Notes: generated by a model not told the origin, from the letters alone. Shown: positions 39,398-50,356, counted from the stretch's first letter. The stretch: 64,000 bases of DNA from Cytophagaceae bacterium (GCA_027488335.1 JAIYBU010000011.1:1-64000), one strand, 5' to 3'. Made by a program: numbers and translations.

Positions 39398-40276
39398 ATG
39401 AATACCGAATTTTCTATTATCATATTATCTTTCAACGAAGAGCAGCACCTTCCTCGATTACTTGAGTCTATCAAAGAACTCAATGCCGAAACGTTTATAC
39501 TTGATTCAGGAAGCACCGACCGAACACTCGAAATTGCAGCAAGTTATGGAGCAATCGTTAAATATAATAAGTTCGAAAATCATCCAAAACAATGGGATTT
39601 TGCTCTAAAGAACTTCCCAGTAAAAACCCCTTGGACAATCGGCCTTGATTCCGACCACATTGTGCTGCCCGAATTATTGGAGATGCTGAAAAACTTCAAG
39701 GATTCAAACACACCAGCCGATGTCAACGGAATTTTCTTTAATCGAAAAAACTATTTTAAGGGTCGCTGGCTCAAACACGGAGGATATTTTCCGAAATATC
39801 TGATGAAAATGTTTCGCACGGGTGTGGGGTTTTCCGACCTTAATGAAAATATGGACCACCGTTTTGTGGCCGAAGGCAAAAATATTGTTTGGGACAAAGG
39901 ATATTTGAAAGAAGAAAACCTAAAGGAAAACCGCATCAGTTTTTGGATTGAAAAACACAACCGATACAGCGACCAAGTAGCTCGTGAAGAAATCGAAAGA
40001 AAGAAACAATTACGTAATCAGACAATTCAACCCAAATTCTTCGGCAACCCCGACCAACGAGTGGCATTTTTGAAGAAAATCTGGTGGGATATGCCACTTT
40101 TTGTGCGTCCGTTTATCTATTTTTTCCACCGATATTTTATTCAACTCGGTATTCTTGATGGCAAAGAAGGCATGATTTTCCACTTTCTACAAGCCCTTTG
40201 GTTTAGATTTGTGGTCGATGTTAAGATTTTTGAATTAGAAAGTGAAGAAAAGCAGCAAAACGAAGCAAACAAATGA
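39398..40276 (+). CDS. Family 2 glycosyltransferase
   Basis: FSIIILSFNEEQHLPRLLESIKELNAETFILDSGSTDRT. Confidence 0.92.
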   Translation: MNTEFSIIILSFNEEQHLPRLLESIKELNAETFILDSGSTDRTLEIAASYGAIVKYNKFENHPKQWDFALKNFPVKTPWTIGLDSDHIVLPELLEMLKNFKDSNTPADVNGIFFNRKNYFKGRWLKHGGYFPKYLMKMFRTGVGFSDLNENMDHRFVAEGKNIVWDKGYLKEENLKENRISFWIEKHNRYSDQVAREEIERKKQLRNQTIQPKFFGNPDQRVAFLKKIWWDMPLFVRPFIYFFHRYFIQLGILDGKEGMIFHFLQALWFRFVVDVKIFELESEEKQQNEANK

Positions 40277-41115
40277 GTAAATCAATAAGTATTTTGGGTT
40301 GCGGCTGGTTAGGATTACCGCTCGGGAGACACCTTTCAGAGAAAGGTTATTCAGTCAAAGGAAGTACAACTAAGGAGGAAAAGTTAATTATTTTATCTGA
40401 AAATGGCATTAACGCTTTTCGTATTCAACTTAATCCACAAATTGTTGGCGAAAATGTGGATAACTTTCTGAATTCAGAAACCCTGTTAATAAACATTCCA
40501 CCACGCATCAGCTTACAAAAAGTTGATGCCCACGTAGAGCAAATTTCTAATTTGATTACGCACATAAAAACATCTTCCATCAAAAATATAATCTATACAA
40601 GTTCAACTTCTGTTTACCCCGAATTGAATAGAGAAGTATTTGAAGAAGATGTGATTACACCCGAGCAATCGGCCAGCCCGACGATGGTCAAAGCAGAAAA
40701 ATTATTACTTGCTTTGTGGAAAGAATCTTCGATTAATCTAACAATTCTACGCTGCGGCGGACTAATGGGTTACGACCGAATTCCTGCCAAATATTTTGCG
40801 GGTTGGAAAGGTCTCACAACTGGCGATATTCAAGTAAACTATGTGCATCGTGATGATGTAATCAAGATTATCGAAACAATCATTGAAAACAATATTTGGA
40901 ACGAAACCTTCAATATTGTTTCGCCAATTCACCCCACAAGAAAAGAAATTTACGCTAAAAACTGCGAAGAACTGGGCTTCGAAATGCCCGAATTTGTAGT
41001 TCCTACCGAGCCTCAACCATTTAAGATTATTAGCCCTAAAAAATGGCTCGAATGTTCAAAATACGAATTTATCTACGCAAACCCCTTAGATTATTACTAC
41101 AAACGACCTAATTAA
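40273..41115 (+). CDS. NAD(P)-dependent epimerase/SDR (YeeZ-like)
   Basis: ISILGCGWLGLPLGRHLSEKGYSVKGSTT; YTSSTSVYP. Confidence 0.88.
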   Translation: MSKSISILGCGWLGLPLGRHLSEKGYSVKGSTTKEEKLIILSENGINAFRIQLNPQIVGENVDNFLNSETLLINIPPRISLQKVDAHVEQISNLITHIKTSSIKNIIYTSSTSVYPELNREVFEEDVITPEQSASPTMVKAEKLLLALWKESSINLTILRCGGLMGYDRIPAKYFAGWKGLTTGDIQVNYVHRDDVIKIIETIIENNIWNETFNIVSPIHPTRKEIYAKNCEELGFEMPEFVVPTEPQPFKIISPKKWLECSKYEFIYANPLDYYYKRPN

Positions 41116-41498
41116 TGAGAATGACAAGCACGGCGATGAGAGTTCCAGTTGATGTAATAGGCCAATGCCATCACTAAAGCCCCCGTAACATTGAAAAGAG
41201 TTTCGTATGAACCTTTGGCTAAGAATAGACCTGCAACATTGAAGCAAAGAGCGATAACTAAAAGTCGAAGAGGCAAAGGATTTTGATGATTTCGGTAGTC
41301 TTTAATCAATAAGAAAATGGCCAAAACGGCACTTGCACCAATTAAATACATTTCTGACTTTTCGCTTAAAAAACTTTCTCCCAAAAATGGTAAGGCAGTC
41401 ATCAAAAAAGGCATCGCCAAGCAATGAATCGTGCAAAGCACCGAAAGCCATAAGCCAACTTTATTAAGTGTATGGTAATGAGTGAATATTTTCCGCAT
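41112..41498 (-). CDS. MerC-domain membrane protein
   Basis: LWLSVLCTIHCLAMPFLMTALPFLGE (C-x2-HC MerC-like). Confidence 0.85.
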   Translation of the reverse strand: MRKIFTHYHTLNKVGLWLSVLCTIHCLAMPFLMTALPFLGESFLSEKSEMYLIGASAVLAIFLLIKDYRNHQNPLPLRLLVIALCFNVAGLFLAKGSYETLFNVTGALVMALAYYINWNSHRRACHSH

Positions 41499-41535
41499 AG
41501 AAAACTTGAAAAGTTATTAGGAGCAGTTTTTTGAC

Positions 41536-41579
41536 TGCAATAGTGTTGCAAATATAAGTATTAATGCAACACTATTGCA
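41536..41579. promoter_or_regulatory. Perfect inverted repeat upstream of merC, candidate Fur/Zur-family operator
   Basis: TGCAATAGTGTTGCA - 14 nt - TGCAACACTATTGCA; each half is itself dyadic TGCAA-N5-TTGCA. Confidence 0.6.
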
Positions 41580-41610
41580 AATATTTTGGTTCAAGTTTGA
41601 GTAAATATTC

Positions 41611-42426
41611 TTAGTAAGACTCTTTTTCGTTCGGGAAATCGGATGATTTCACATCTTTTGTATAATTCATCACGGCTTCAGTCATAATTGTATGCAAATC
41701 TGCATAACGACGTAAAAAACGAGGTGAAAAATCTTTGTTGATACCTAACATATCATGTACGACCAAAATTTGACCATCACAACCATTTCCTGCTCCAATT
41801 CCGATGGTTGGAATGGCGACTGATTCTGTTACTTCCTTAGCAAGGTTGGCTGGAATTTTCTCCAAAACCATTCCAAAACAACCTACGTCATTGAGCATTT
41901 TAGCATTAGCCATGAGCTGTTCGGCTTCTTCTTCTTCTTTGGCACGCACGGCATACGTCCCGAATTTGTAGATAGATTGTGGCGTAAGTCCTAAATGGCC
42001 CATCACTGGAATACCCGCACTTAAAATACGTTCGATAGATTCTTTTATCTCAATTCCACCTTCCAATTTTACAGCGTGTCCGCCCGACTCTTTCATGATT
42101 CTGATGGCCGAACGCAAAGCTTCTTCCGAATTTCCTTGGTATGAACCAAAGGGCAAATCAACCACAACTAAGGCTCTTTTTACCCCCTTCACAACGGCTT
42201 GTGCGTGATAAATCATGTTATCAAGCGTAATTGGCAGTGTAGTTTCGTGACCTGCCATGACGTTTGAGGCCGAATCTCCCACTAAAATAAGTTCAACACC
42301 CGCCGCATCGACGATTTTTGCCATCGAATAGTCATACGAAGTCAAACAGGCAATTTTCTCGCCTTTGCGTTTCATTTCTTGGAGCGTATGCGTGGTGATA
42401 CGCTTAATTTCGTTATGTACAGACAT
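41611..42426 (-). CDS. panB: 3-methyl-2-oxobutanoate hydroxymethyltransferase
   Basis: [41 protein letters not shown]. Confidence 0.97.
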   Translation of the reverse strand: MSVHNEIKRITTHTLQEMKRKGEKIACLTSYDYSMAKIVDAAGVELILVGDSASNVMAGHETTLPITLDNMIYHAQAVVKGVKRALVVVDLPFGSYQGNSEEALRSAIRIMKESGGHAVKLEGGIEIKESIERILSAGIPVMGHLGLTPQSIYKFGTYAVRAKEEEEAEQLMANAKMLNDVGCFGMVLEKIPANLAKEVTESVAIPTIGIGAGNGCDGQILVVHDMLGINKDFSPRFLRRYADLHTIMTEAVMNYTKDVKSSDFPNEKESY

Positions 42427-42443
42427 AGAATATTATGTTTAAA

Positions 42444-42476
42444 AACGTTGGCAAGGTTTAAAACCTTGCCAACGTT
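42444..42476. repeat. 33-bp near-perfect palindrome between the M23 and panB genes
   Basis: AACGTTGGCAAGGTTT-A-AAACCTTGCCAACGTT. Confidence 0.85.
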
Positions 42477-42492
42477 AAATGATTATCTCAAG

Positions 42493-43806
42493 TTATCTCG
42501 GAATAAGCCACCCTTCAGGGTTTAGATGCTGACTATTGTGCCAAATTTGAAAATTTATTTCAGTTGCACCACCCGACTCACCCGCAGTTCCGATGGTTTC
42601 TTTTGCCCCTACTTTTTGTCCTACCGATAGAAAAATCTGTTTTAAATTGGCATAAACCGTGAAATATTCACCATGCTGAATCAAGACAACATTACCAAGT
42701 CCAGGAATCTCCGTTATGTCTTTTACTTCTCCTGCATAAACCGAACGTACGGTAGCACTGGCCGAAGTCTGAATATCAATACCATTATTGTTTATCAAAA
42801 CACCATTTAAAACTGGGTGTTCTTTTATACCAAATCTATCCGAAATAAAACCTCGCTGAACGGGCCACGGCAAACGTGCCTTTGAGGCAGCAAAAGATTT
42901 TCCGAGAGCGGTTTCTTCATCGTCTAAATCTTTAGTAGCTTTCTTGATTATTGGTTTCTTTACTTTATTTTTAGCCAATTTTGCTTCTCGGTCTTGTTTC
43001 AATTCTCGTTCACGATTCTTACGGGCAATCTCCCGTTCTACCACAGCCGCAATAGAAGATTCGAGTTTACTCACCGATTTTTTTGTCGCCTCAATCTCTT
43101 TTCTCAAATCCTTTTCCTTTTTAGATAACTCTCCCACCATTTCTGTCTGACGGCTTTTGAGTTGTTCGAGGTATTGAGCTTCGGTCAGTTTTGCCGAAAT
43201 TATTCGTTTTTTATCTGATTTTTTCCCTTCTAAGTTTGCTTGTCGTTCACGCAATAAAGCCACCACTTTCATCATCTGTGCTACTTGCGACTTTCGGTTA
43301 TCGGTATATTGTTGAAGATATTTATACCTCATTATGAGGTCATTGAACGATGATGATGAGAATAAAAAACTAAGCTGATTTACTTTTCCACTAATTTTTG
43401 ATGCTCCATAAAGCATGGCAGCATATTCTCGTTGAAGGGTATCGAGTTTTTGTTCAAGTCCTTGTTTTGCTCCAATAATGTCTTGCATTTCCATATCAAT
43501 CAGCTCCATGTCTTGCTCCATGAGGCCAATTTGCTCTTCTTGCGACGAAATCTGTTCTTTGATTGCCTTGATTTTTCCGACCGTTACTTCTTTCTTTTCT
43601 TTGGTACTTTCAAGTGCTTGTTTGGTTTCGGCAATTTTTTCGAGGTTTCTTCGCTTTTCGTTTTCGAGTTGAGCTCTGCTCTTTTTCCTGCGTTGAGCAA
43701 AAGTGTCAGTACCCGAAAGCGTACTTATCACAAAAACGCCAATAAAAAAATAGATAAAGGTTCTAAGAGCCATTACGGGTAAGGAAGATTTTATTTCGTC
43801 AGACAT
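42493..43806 (-). CDS. EnvC-like murein hydrolase activator / M23 peptidase with coiled coil
   Basis: Coiled-coil N-term; GVLINNNGIDIQTSASATVRSVYAGEV...GNVVLIQHGEYFTVYANL. Confidence 0.92.
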   Translation of the reverse strand: MSDEIKSSLPVMALRTFIYFFIGVFVISTLSGTDTFAQRRKKSRAQLENEKRRNLEKIAETKQALESTKEKKEVTVGKIKAIKEQISSQEEQIGLMEQDMELIDMEMQDIIGAKQGLEQKLDTLQREYAAMLYGASKISGKVNQLSFLFSSSSFNDLIMRYKYLQQYTDNRKSQVAQMMKVVALLRERQANLEGKKSDKKRIISAKLTEAQYLEQLKSRQTEMVGELSKKEKDLRKEIEATKKSVSKLESSIAAVVEREIARKNRERELKQDREAKLAKNKVKKPIIKKATKDLDDEETALGKSFAASKARLPWPVQRGFISDRFGIKEHPVLNGVLINNNGIDIQTSASATVRSVYAGEVKDITEIPGLGNVVLIQHGEYFTVYANLKQIFLSVGQKVGAKETIGTAGESGGATEINFQIWHNSQHLNPEGWLIPR

Positions 43807-43824
43807 TCGGTACAGACGAAGCGT

Positions 43825-44682
43825 TTATTTAGGCACATAAGATTTCGGAATACTAAATGCAAAACCTGGGCTTTGGTCGAGGGCTTCAATCTTATTATGT
43901 TGCAAATTTATGGAAGTTTGCACAACCCTACCATCTTTTTTGGCATCAATCTTAGCTCTAATATCCTGCGGGAATATCAAATCGGTGATAGCCAGGAAAT
44001 TAGAATAATCAATTTCCATTTTGCTATCGCCCGTTTCATCGCTGGCATTTACTTTTTGAAGTTTCAGATTAGCTTCGGCAATGCTATTTTCAATGCTGAC
44101 AAAACCTTCTTTTTGTTTTATCACAAAGCTACCCTCTTGCTTCTCCACGACATCGGTTTCACGTTTTTTGATTGGCATATTTCCAATCAAAATAGACTGA
44201 ACGAGGTCATAATTAATATTAAAATTGAACTGTTTGCTCAAACTCGCAAAATCATATTTGTAATACGTGCGATGCAAACGGTCTAAGAAAATAACCGAAT
44301 CTTTGGTGATAATTCCTCTTGCTCCTTCCAACCCAACTACAATCGACAACCAAATGATACTGTCTTTCTTGATGTGAATGTTTACTGGAAAACTCTGCTC
44401 TTCACTGCCTGTCGAGACATAATTTACCTTTGATTTAATATTGAGATAGTTGAAATCAATTTCGGCGGGTTTTACGTCAATTTTAGCAACAACGGGAACA
44501 TCTTTAGAGGGTTTTACTTTTGCAACCTCTTCGGTAAGTAAAACTGGTTTTTCGGTTCTCATCATTTGAGAGTCCAGCGTATCAACGGCAACAATCTCTT
44601 TTTTGTGCATCTTGTGTCGCTTGCACGATGAAACCAAAAGAATCACAAAAAAACTAAGTATCAGAAAAGAATATTTTGACAT
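43825..44682 (-). CDS. DUF4292 family lipoprotein
   Basis: FFVILLVSSCKRHK lipobox; position in TPR-DUF4292-EnvC synteny. Confidence 0.8.
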   Translation of the reverse strand: MSKYSFLILSFFVILLVSSCKRHKMHKKEIVAVDTLDSQMMRTEKPVLLTEEVAKVKPSKDVPVVAKIDVKPAEIDFNYLNIKSKVNYVSTGSEEQSFPVNIHIKKDSIIWLSIVVGLEGARGIITKDSVIFLDRLHRTYYKYDFASLSKQFNFNINYDLVQSILIGNMPIKKRETDVVEKQEGSFVIKQKEGFVSIENSIAEANLKLQKVNASDETGDSKMEIDYSNFLAITDLIFPQDIRAKIDAKKDGRVVQTSINLQHNKIEALDQSPGFAFSIPKSYVPK

Positions 44683-44744
44683 TTTATGGTTAGTTTATTT
44701 CTCCATTCAAAATCCTGTGAACTGCCAACATGTGGACGATTGAC

Positions 44745-46469
44745 TTACTCAATCAAAGCCCCAGACTGAATCTTTTTATCAATATTTTTACTATTTTCGC
44801 CCATTGAGCGAGCTTTTTTCCATTGTTCTATGGCTTTATCTTTTTCGCCAAGCTGAAACAAAACATCGCCATAATGCTCAACGATTGTGCCGCTTACACC
44901 TTTTTCTTGCTTTATGGCACGCTCCAGAAATTCACGTGCTTTTTGGTATTCTTTCATGGTGTAAAGCACCCATGCGTGTGTATCGAGGTAGGTGGCATTA
45001 TCGCCAAACTTATCAGTCAAACGAGTTGATAACTGCACTGCTCGGCTGAGTTTATCCTTACGCATCGACAAATAATAACTGTAATTATTCAGTACGTGTT
45101 CATAGTCAGGGTCGGTTTTCAAAACCGCCTCGTATGCTTCGTCCGATTTAGCATATTTTTTTAATTCGTTATAGGTATCGCCCAAAAGTGCATTTACGTG
45201 CTTGCCCAATTCAGCATTATCCACCGATAGATTTCTTGCTTCTTCGAGCGAAGAAACGGCTTTTTGATAATCTTTTTTAACAAAATTGGCAAAACCATTG
45301 TGATACCAAAAAAACGATTGATTCGGAAAATATTCAATGGCTTCTTCTGAATGTTTCGCCAAACTATCAACGTGATTTAGTTTAGCATCTAACTCAACAA
45401 TAGCCAACCAAACTTCAAAAACCGATTTATCGAACTGCGTTGATTTTACATAATTATCACGAGCGGCTGCCATTTCGCCTTTTTTCATCAATAAATCGCC
45501 CAAAACTACGTAGCCTTTTGCTTCATTGGGCGACTGTTTGATTAATTCCTGTGTCAGTGTCAGTAAGCTTTCTAAGGTTTTATCGCTGTTGTCTTCTTTC
45601 ATCATGAGCATATAGCTACTCAAAATCTTGTATTTAACCTCAACAGGAAGATTTTTGTTAACAAAGGCTACTTGAAGTTCTTCATTGCACTTGGTAAGCT
45701 CATTTTGTTTTCGATAAATCTCGGCCAATAAAACGTGGGCTTCGGCAAAATCTGGATTTTTCTTCAACGAGTTTTTCAACATCGTAATGGCTTGGTCGTA
45801 GCGTTCGTTCGAGATTAAAATCTGAGCTTGTTGCACCACATATTCGGGTTCAGTTGGTTCTGAGGCAATCAGGCGGTCGCCTTCTTCAATGGCTTTTTCG
45901 AGCTTGTTTTGTTTCAGATAAATCAATTGTTTTTGGCGAGTGATTTCTTCACTCACACCAATCGTACGTTCGATTTTGTTGTAAATATCAACGGCATCCG
46001 AAAATTTTTCTTGCAAAATATAAACATTCGATAAATCAAGATAATTGTCAACATCTTGCGGAAATTTATCAGCCAACTTCTCATACATTTCAGCCGCATC
46101 CTTGTAACGCTTCTGTTTAGTGTAGATTTCGCCCAAAAACTTTCTATAAAACTTATTGGTATCATCGAGTTTGAGTGCTTTTTCGCTATAAACCGTCGCA
46201 TTGGCAAGGTCGCTGTTAGCGTAGTATGCCTTTGCAACCATATAGTTTACACCCGCACTTGTAGGATTTCCTTCGGCGGCTTTTTTGAACAATGGAATCG
46301 CTTTATCGTAAGTTTCGGCAATGAAATATTTCATACCCTCTACGAAATACGCTTCCGATTTTAAATCTTTTTCCGAAATGCCTTCGCTTTCAGGTTTTCT
46401 ATTTTTCTGAGCTTCCGAAAACATCGGCAAAGCAACCAAAGCTAAATATACGATTTGTTTGAATCTCAT
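44745..46469 (-). CDS. Tetratricopeptide repeat protein
   Basis: Many TPR motifs; start MRFKQIVYLALVALPMFSEAQ chosen over 46580. Confidence 0.9.
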   Translation of the reverse strand: MRFKQIVYLALVALPMFSEAQKNRKPESEGISEKDLKSEAYFVEGMKYFIAETYDKAIPLFKKAAEGNPTSAGVNYMVAKAYYANSDLANATVYSEKALKLDDTNKFYRKFLGEIYTKQKRYKDAAEMYEKLADKFPQDVDNYLDLSNVYILQEKFSDAVDIYNKIERTIGVSEEITRQKQLIYLKQNKLEKAIEEGDRLIASEPTEPEYVVQQAQILISNERYDQAITMLKNSLKKNPDFAEAHVLLAEIYRKQNELTKCNEELQVAFVNKNLPVEVKYKILSSYMLMMKEDNSDKTLESLLTLTQELIKQSPNEAKGYVVLGDLLMKKGEMAAARDNYVKSTQFDKSVFEVWLAIVELDAKLNHVDSLAKHSEEAIEYFPNQSFFWYHNGFANFVKKDYQKAVSSLEEARNLSVDNAELGKHVNALLGDTYNELKKYAKSDEAYEAVLKTDPDYEHVLNNYSYYLSMRKDKLSRAVQLSTRLTDKFGDNATYLDTHAWVLYTMKEYQKAREFLERAIKQEKGVSGTIVEHYGDVLFQLGEKDKAIEQWKKARSMGENSKNIDKKIQSGALIE

Positions 46470-46683
46470 TGTTAATTTTTGTAGTAGCTTTCCAACGCTT
46501 AAAAACACTAAATATTGCAAGTGTTTATGTCGCAAGATTCTTGCCAAAGAATAGCCAAAGTTCTTAATTTTTCTTGACAAAACAGCTATATTCGCCCCAT
46601 TCTTTTGATGTTCGGCGTCAAAAACAGTTTATTTTGGCAAGATAATTGAACTATTTTTGTGAAACCTAATAGTACCCATTGAA

Positions 46684-48741
46684 ATGGCAAAGCAAAAATC
46701 ATCAGTAAAACCCATTGCTAAGAAAGAAATCGGACAACCTGTTGTAGTCGAACAACAGACTGTTAATCAACAAATTAGCTCAACACTCGAACAAAACCTT
46801 AGCCGCTGGATTCCAGCCATATTTTCAGCCCTTATTTTTGTCAGTTACTTTCCAGTATGGCAGAATACCTTCGTTTGGGACGATAAACCTTATATTATCC
46901 TGAATGATTATGTAAAAAACTTCGACCTTAAAGGGCTTTTAACCGAATATCATGTGGGTAACTACCACCCACTCACAATGCTCTCGCTTGCTATTGAGTA
47001 CGCACTCGTGAAAGAGCAAACGTGGCTTTATCACCTCGATAATCTTATTTTGCATACACTCAATAGTTGGTTGGTTTTTAAGCTTATTCAGAAACTCAAC
47101 GGTAGCTTTTGGGTAGCATTTTTTACGGGAGCGTTGTTTGCCATTCATCCACTACATGTGGAGTCGGTAGCGTGGGCAGCCGAGCGTAAAGACGTACTTT
47201 ATACGATATTTTTATTGCTTTCTTTGTGGTACTACATAAAATTCGATGAAACCCAAGACAAAAAATGGTATGTGGTTTCTATCCTACTCTTTTTGGCCTC
47301 GTGTTTGTCGAAAGGTATGGCAGTGGTTTTACCAGCTTTATTGATTATTACTGATTATTGTTTCTTGAAAAAGCCAATCAATGCGAAGCTTTTCATCAAT
47401 AAAATCCCTTATTTTGTTCTGACGTTCTTTTTTGCCTACATGGCCACTCACGCACAAAAAGATGCGGGTGCCGATGCAACTTCGGTGATTTCTCAGGCTT
47501 ATACATTGGGCGAACGCATCTTGATGTCATGCTACGCATTTTGTTTTTATTGGGTAAAAACTCTCATTCCTTTCAAACTATATGCGTTTTATCCTTACCC
47601 AGGAAAACCCAATGGTAGCCTTCCAGCTATCTATTCGGGGGCTTTTCTTGGTGTGATTTTACTGGTTGGAGCAATCTTATGGTTTGGCCGCAACGACAAA
47701 CGTATATGGTGGGCAGGTGCGTTTTTCTTGATTGCTGTTTCTACGGTCTTGCAGTTTCCGTTTCCTGTGGGTAGTGCCATCGTGGCCGACCGTTATTATT
47801 ACCTTTCATCTATCGGGCCTTTGTTTTTATTGGGGCTTGCCTTCAATCGGTTCTACCAAAAAAGTAAGGCAGCTTTGCCAGTTTTCGCAATCGTTGCTTT
47901 AGGTTTGTGTGCATTAAGTTTCAAACAAACAGGTACTTGGAAGAATGGTTTGACACTCTTCACTCCTGCCGATAAAGAATTCCCGAACGATGCCATGATT
48001 TTGAGTAATTTGGGCTGGTATTACTTAGAAAATAAAGAATTTCCGACCTCGAAAGGCTATTTAATGCGTGCCGATGATGGTGGTTTTAAGAATGGTGATG
48101 TTTGCCGAACAATCGGTTCAATGTTTTTGGATGAAGGCGATAGTAAAACTGCCCTTAAATATTTTGAAAGAGCAACGCAGTATTTACCCAAAACCAACCG
48201 CACAAACTGGTTATTGGGAACAGCACATTATCGTTTAGGAAATATGGCAGAAGCCGAAAAATATTACCGTGAAACCGTAGCTAACGAACCCAAAAATGCC
48301 GAATATCTGAATGTTTGGGGCTTATCGCTTACGGGATTGAATAGATTTGAGGAATCTCGCAAAGTTTTTGATGATGCGATTAAGCTAAATCCGCAGCTTT
48401 GGGATGCTTACTTAAACCATTCTTACACATACAGACTCGAAAAGAAATTTGACCAAGAAATAAAGGAATTAGACTCTTTACTGACTAAAAATCCCGATTA
48501 TTTGACGGCTTACCGCAATATTGGTGTGACGTACGTTGACGTCAAGCAAGATGATAAAGCCATTGAATACTGGAAAAAAGGAGCAGAACGAGATAATACT
48601 GGCGAATACGAATATAATATTGGAATAAACTACGTAGCTCGTGGAGATATAAAAACCGCTACCGAATGGTACATAAAATCAGCCAAAGAAGGCAACGCTA
48701 ATGCGAAAGGAATTTTGGAGAAAAATGGGGTGAAATATTAA
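46684..48741 (+). CDS. Multi-TM protein with TPR C-terminus (TMTC/PMT-like)
   Basis: FVWDDKPYIILNDYV, GNYHPLTMLSLAIEY, HPLHVESVAWAAERKDVLYTIFLL, then TPRs. Confidence 0.85.
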   Translation: MAKQKSSVKPIAKKEIGQPVVVEQQTVNQQISSTLEQNLSRWIPAIFSALIFVSYFPVWQNTFVWDDKPYIILNDYVKNFDLKGLLTEYHVGNYHPLTMLSLAIEYALVKEQTWLYHLDNLILHTLNSWLVFKLIQKLNGSFWVAFFTGALFAIHPLHVESVAWAAERKDVLYTIFLLLSLWYYIKFDETQDKKWYVVSILLFLASCLSKGMAVVLPALLIITDYCFLKKPINAKLFINKIPYFVLTFFFAYMATHAQKDAGADATSVISQAYTLGERILMSCYAFCFYWVKTLIPFKLYAFYPYPGKPNGSLPAIYSGAFLGVILLVGAILWFGRNDKRIWWAGAFFLIAVSTVLQFPFPVGSAIVADRYYYLSSIGPLFLLGLAFNRFYQKSKAALPVFAIVALGLCALSFKQTGTWKNGLTLFTPADKEFPNDAMILSNLGWYYLENKEFPTSKGYLMRADDGGFKNGDVCRTIGSMFLDEGDSKTALKYFERATQYLPKTNRTNWLLGTAHYRLGNMAEAEKYYRETVANEPKNAEYLNVWGLSLTGLNRFEESRKVFDDAIKLNPQLWDAYLNHSYTYRLEKKFDQEIKELDSLLTKNPDYLTAYRNIGVTYVDVKQDDKAIEYWKKGAERDNTGEYEYNIGINYVARGDIKTATEWYIKSAKEGNANAKGILEKNGVKY

Positions 48742-48746
48742 TTGAG

Positions 48747-48818
48747 AATTGGAAATTGAGAATTGAGAATTATTTAAAGTTTAGACCAAACATAATTTTC
48801 AATTCTCAATTTCCAATT
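48747..48818. terminator. Long inverted repeat between convergent genes (bidirectional terminator) built from heptad repeats
   Basis: 27-nt arms aattggaaattgagaattgagaattat / ataattttcaattctcaatttccaatt, one mismatch. Confidence 0.8.
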
Positions 48819-48821
48819 GAA

Positions 48822-50162
48822 TTATATGTACTGATTGATAATCATTTCAAATAATTCTTGCTTACCGCTGATTTGTTGAGGCTCGCCAGTTGCCAATGCA
48901 ATGCGGTGCAAGTCAGCTAAACCTAATTTACCAGCTTCAAAAGCAGCACCATCTCCGTTATCAAACGAAGCGTAGCGATTCGCACGAAGTTTTTTGTATT
49001 CCGATTTTTCAAGAATATCGTTTGCAATCAACAGTGCACGTGCAAACGCATCCATTCCTGAGATATGAGCAATGAAAATATCTTCTAAATCAGTTGAGTT
49101 TCTACGAGTCTTCGCATCGAAGTTGATACCACCCGTTTTGAATCCACCCGCCTCAACGATAATCAACATTGATTCCGTTAATTCATATAAATCAATCGGG
49201 AATTGGTCTGTATCCCAACCATTTTGGTAGTCTCCACGGTTAGCATCGATACTTCCCAACATACCTGCATCAACCGCCATTTGCAATTCATGAGCAAACG
49301 TATGACCTGCTAAAGTAGCGTGGTTTACCTCTAAGTTTAATTGGAAATCTTTATCCAAACCATACTGACGCAAGAAACCGATTACAGTCTGAGCATCGTA
49401 ATCGTATTGGTGTTTCGATGGCTCGCAAGGTTTTGGCTCAATGTAGAATTTACCAGTAAATCCTTGTGAACGTGCATAGTCACGTGAGATTGTAAGGAAC
49501 TGACCCAAGTGGTCGATTTCTTTCTTAGTATTTGTGTTCAACAAAGACATATAACCTTCACGACCTCCCCAGAATACATAACCTTCACCACCTAAAGCAA
49601 TAGTAGCATCAATAGCGTTTTTCACTTGAAAACCTCCGTGAGCTACTACCGAGAAATCAGGGTTTGTTGAAGCACCATTCATATAACGCTTGTGCGAAAA
49701 CAAGTTGGCAGTTCCCCAAAGCAATTTCATGCCACTTTCTGCTTGCTTTTGTTTTGCTAAAGAAACGATTTCTTCTAAATTTTTCTGAAATTCAGCTTGA
49801 GAATTTCCTTCTGGAGCAATATCAGTATCGTGGAAACAGTAGTAAGGCGTTCCGAGTTTTGTCATAAACTCAAATGCTGCATCGAGTTTTTGTTTAGCAG
49901 CATCCATTGAGCTTGAAGCTACATCCCAAGGGAATATTTTTGTTCCTGGACCGAATGGGTCGCCGCCATTACCACAGAATGTATGCCAGTAAGCAGTTGC
50001 AAAACGTAAGTGTTCAGCCATTGTTTTGCCAGCTACCACACGGTTTGCATCGTAATATTTAAACGCTAAATAGTTATTTGATTCTCTTCCTTCGTAAGCG
50101 ATTGCTTCTTTGATAAACGGAAAATACTCTTTTTGGCCAAGAGTTACTTTAAGATTTGACAT
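48822..50162 (-). CDS. xylA: Xylose isomerase
   Basis: [44 protein letters not shown]; start at [16 protein letters not shown]. Confidence 0.97.
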   Translation of the reverse strand: MSNLKVTLGQKEYFPFIKEAIAYEGRESNNYLAFKYYDANRVVAGKTMAEHLRFATAYWHTFCGNGGDPFGPGTKIFPWDVASSSMDAAKQKLDAAFEFMTKLGTPYYCFHDTDIAPEGNSQAEFQKNLEEIVSLAKQKQAESGMKLLWGTANLFSHKRYMNGASTNPDFSVVAHGGFQVKNAIDATIALGGEGYVFWGGREGYMSLLNTNTKKEIDHLGQFLTISRDYARSQGFTGKFYIEPKPCEPSKHQYDYDAQTVIGFLRQYGLDKDFQLNLEVNHATLAGHTFAHELQMAVDAGMLGSIDANRGDYQNGWDTDQFPIDLYELTESMLIIVEAGGFKTGGINFDAKTRRNSTDLEDIFIAHISGMDAFARALLIANDILEKSEYKKLRANRYASFDNGDGAAFEAGKLGLADLHRIALATGEPQQISGKQELFEMIINQYI

Positions 50163-50356
50163 GATGGTAATATTTTTATTGGTTTTGTTCGGAAATATGA
50201 TGCGAAGTAAATTATTAAGTGTCAATTATACAATTAATTTTTAATAATTATTTTTAGCACGATTATAAAGATTACAAGATAGACAGGATTATTGAAAGTT
50301 GGTTTTGCGAATAAAATGCGTTAACTAAAGATTTTGATTAGATTTTTTCTTTAAAT

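Noticed and set aside
48822-50162. xylA as part of a xylose operon
   Set aside because: No xylulokinase, transporter or regulator adjacent; xylA stands alone here.
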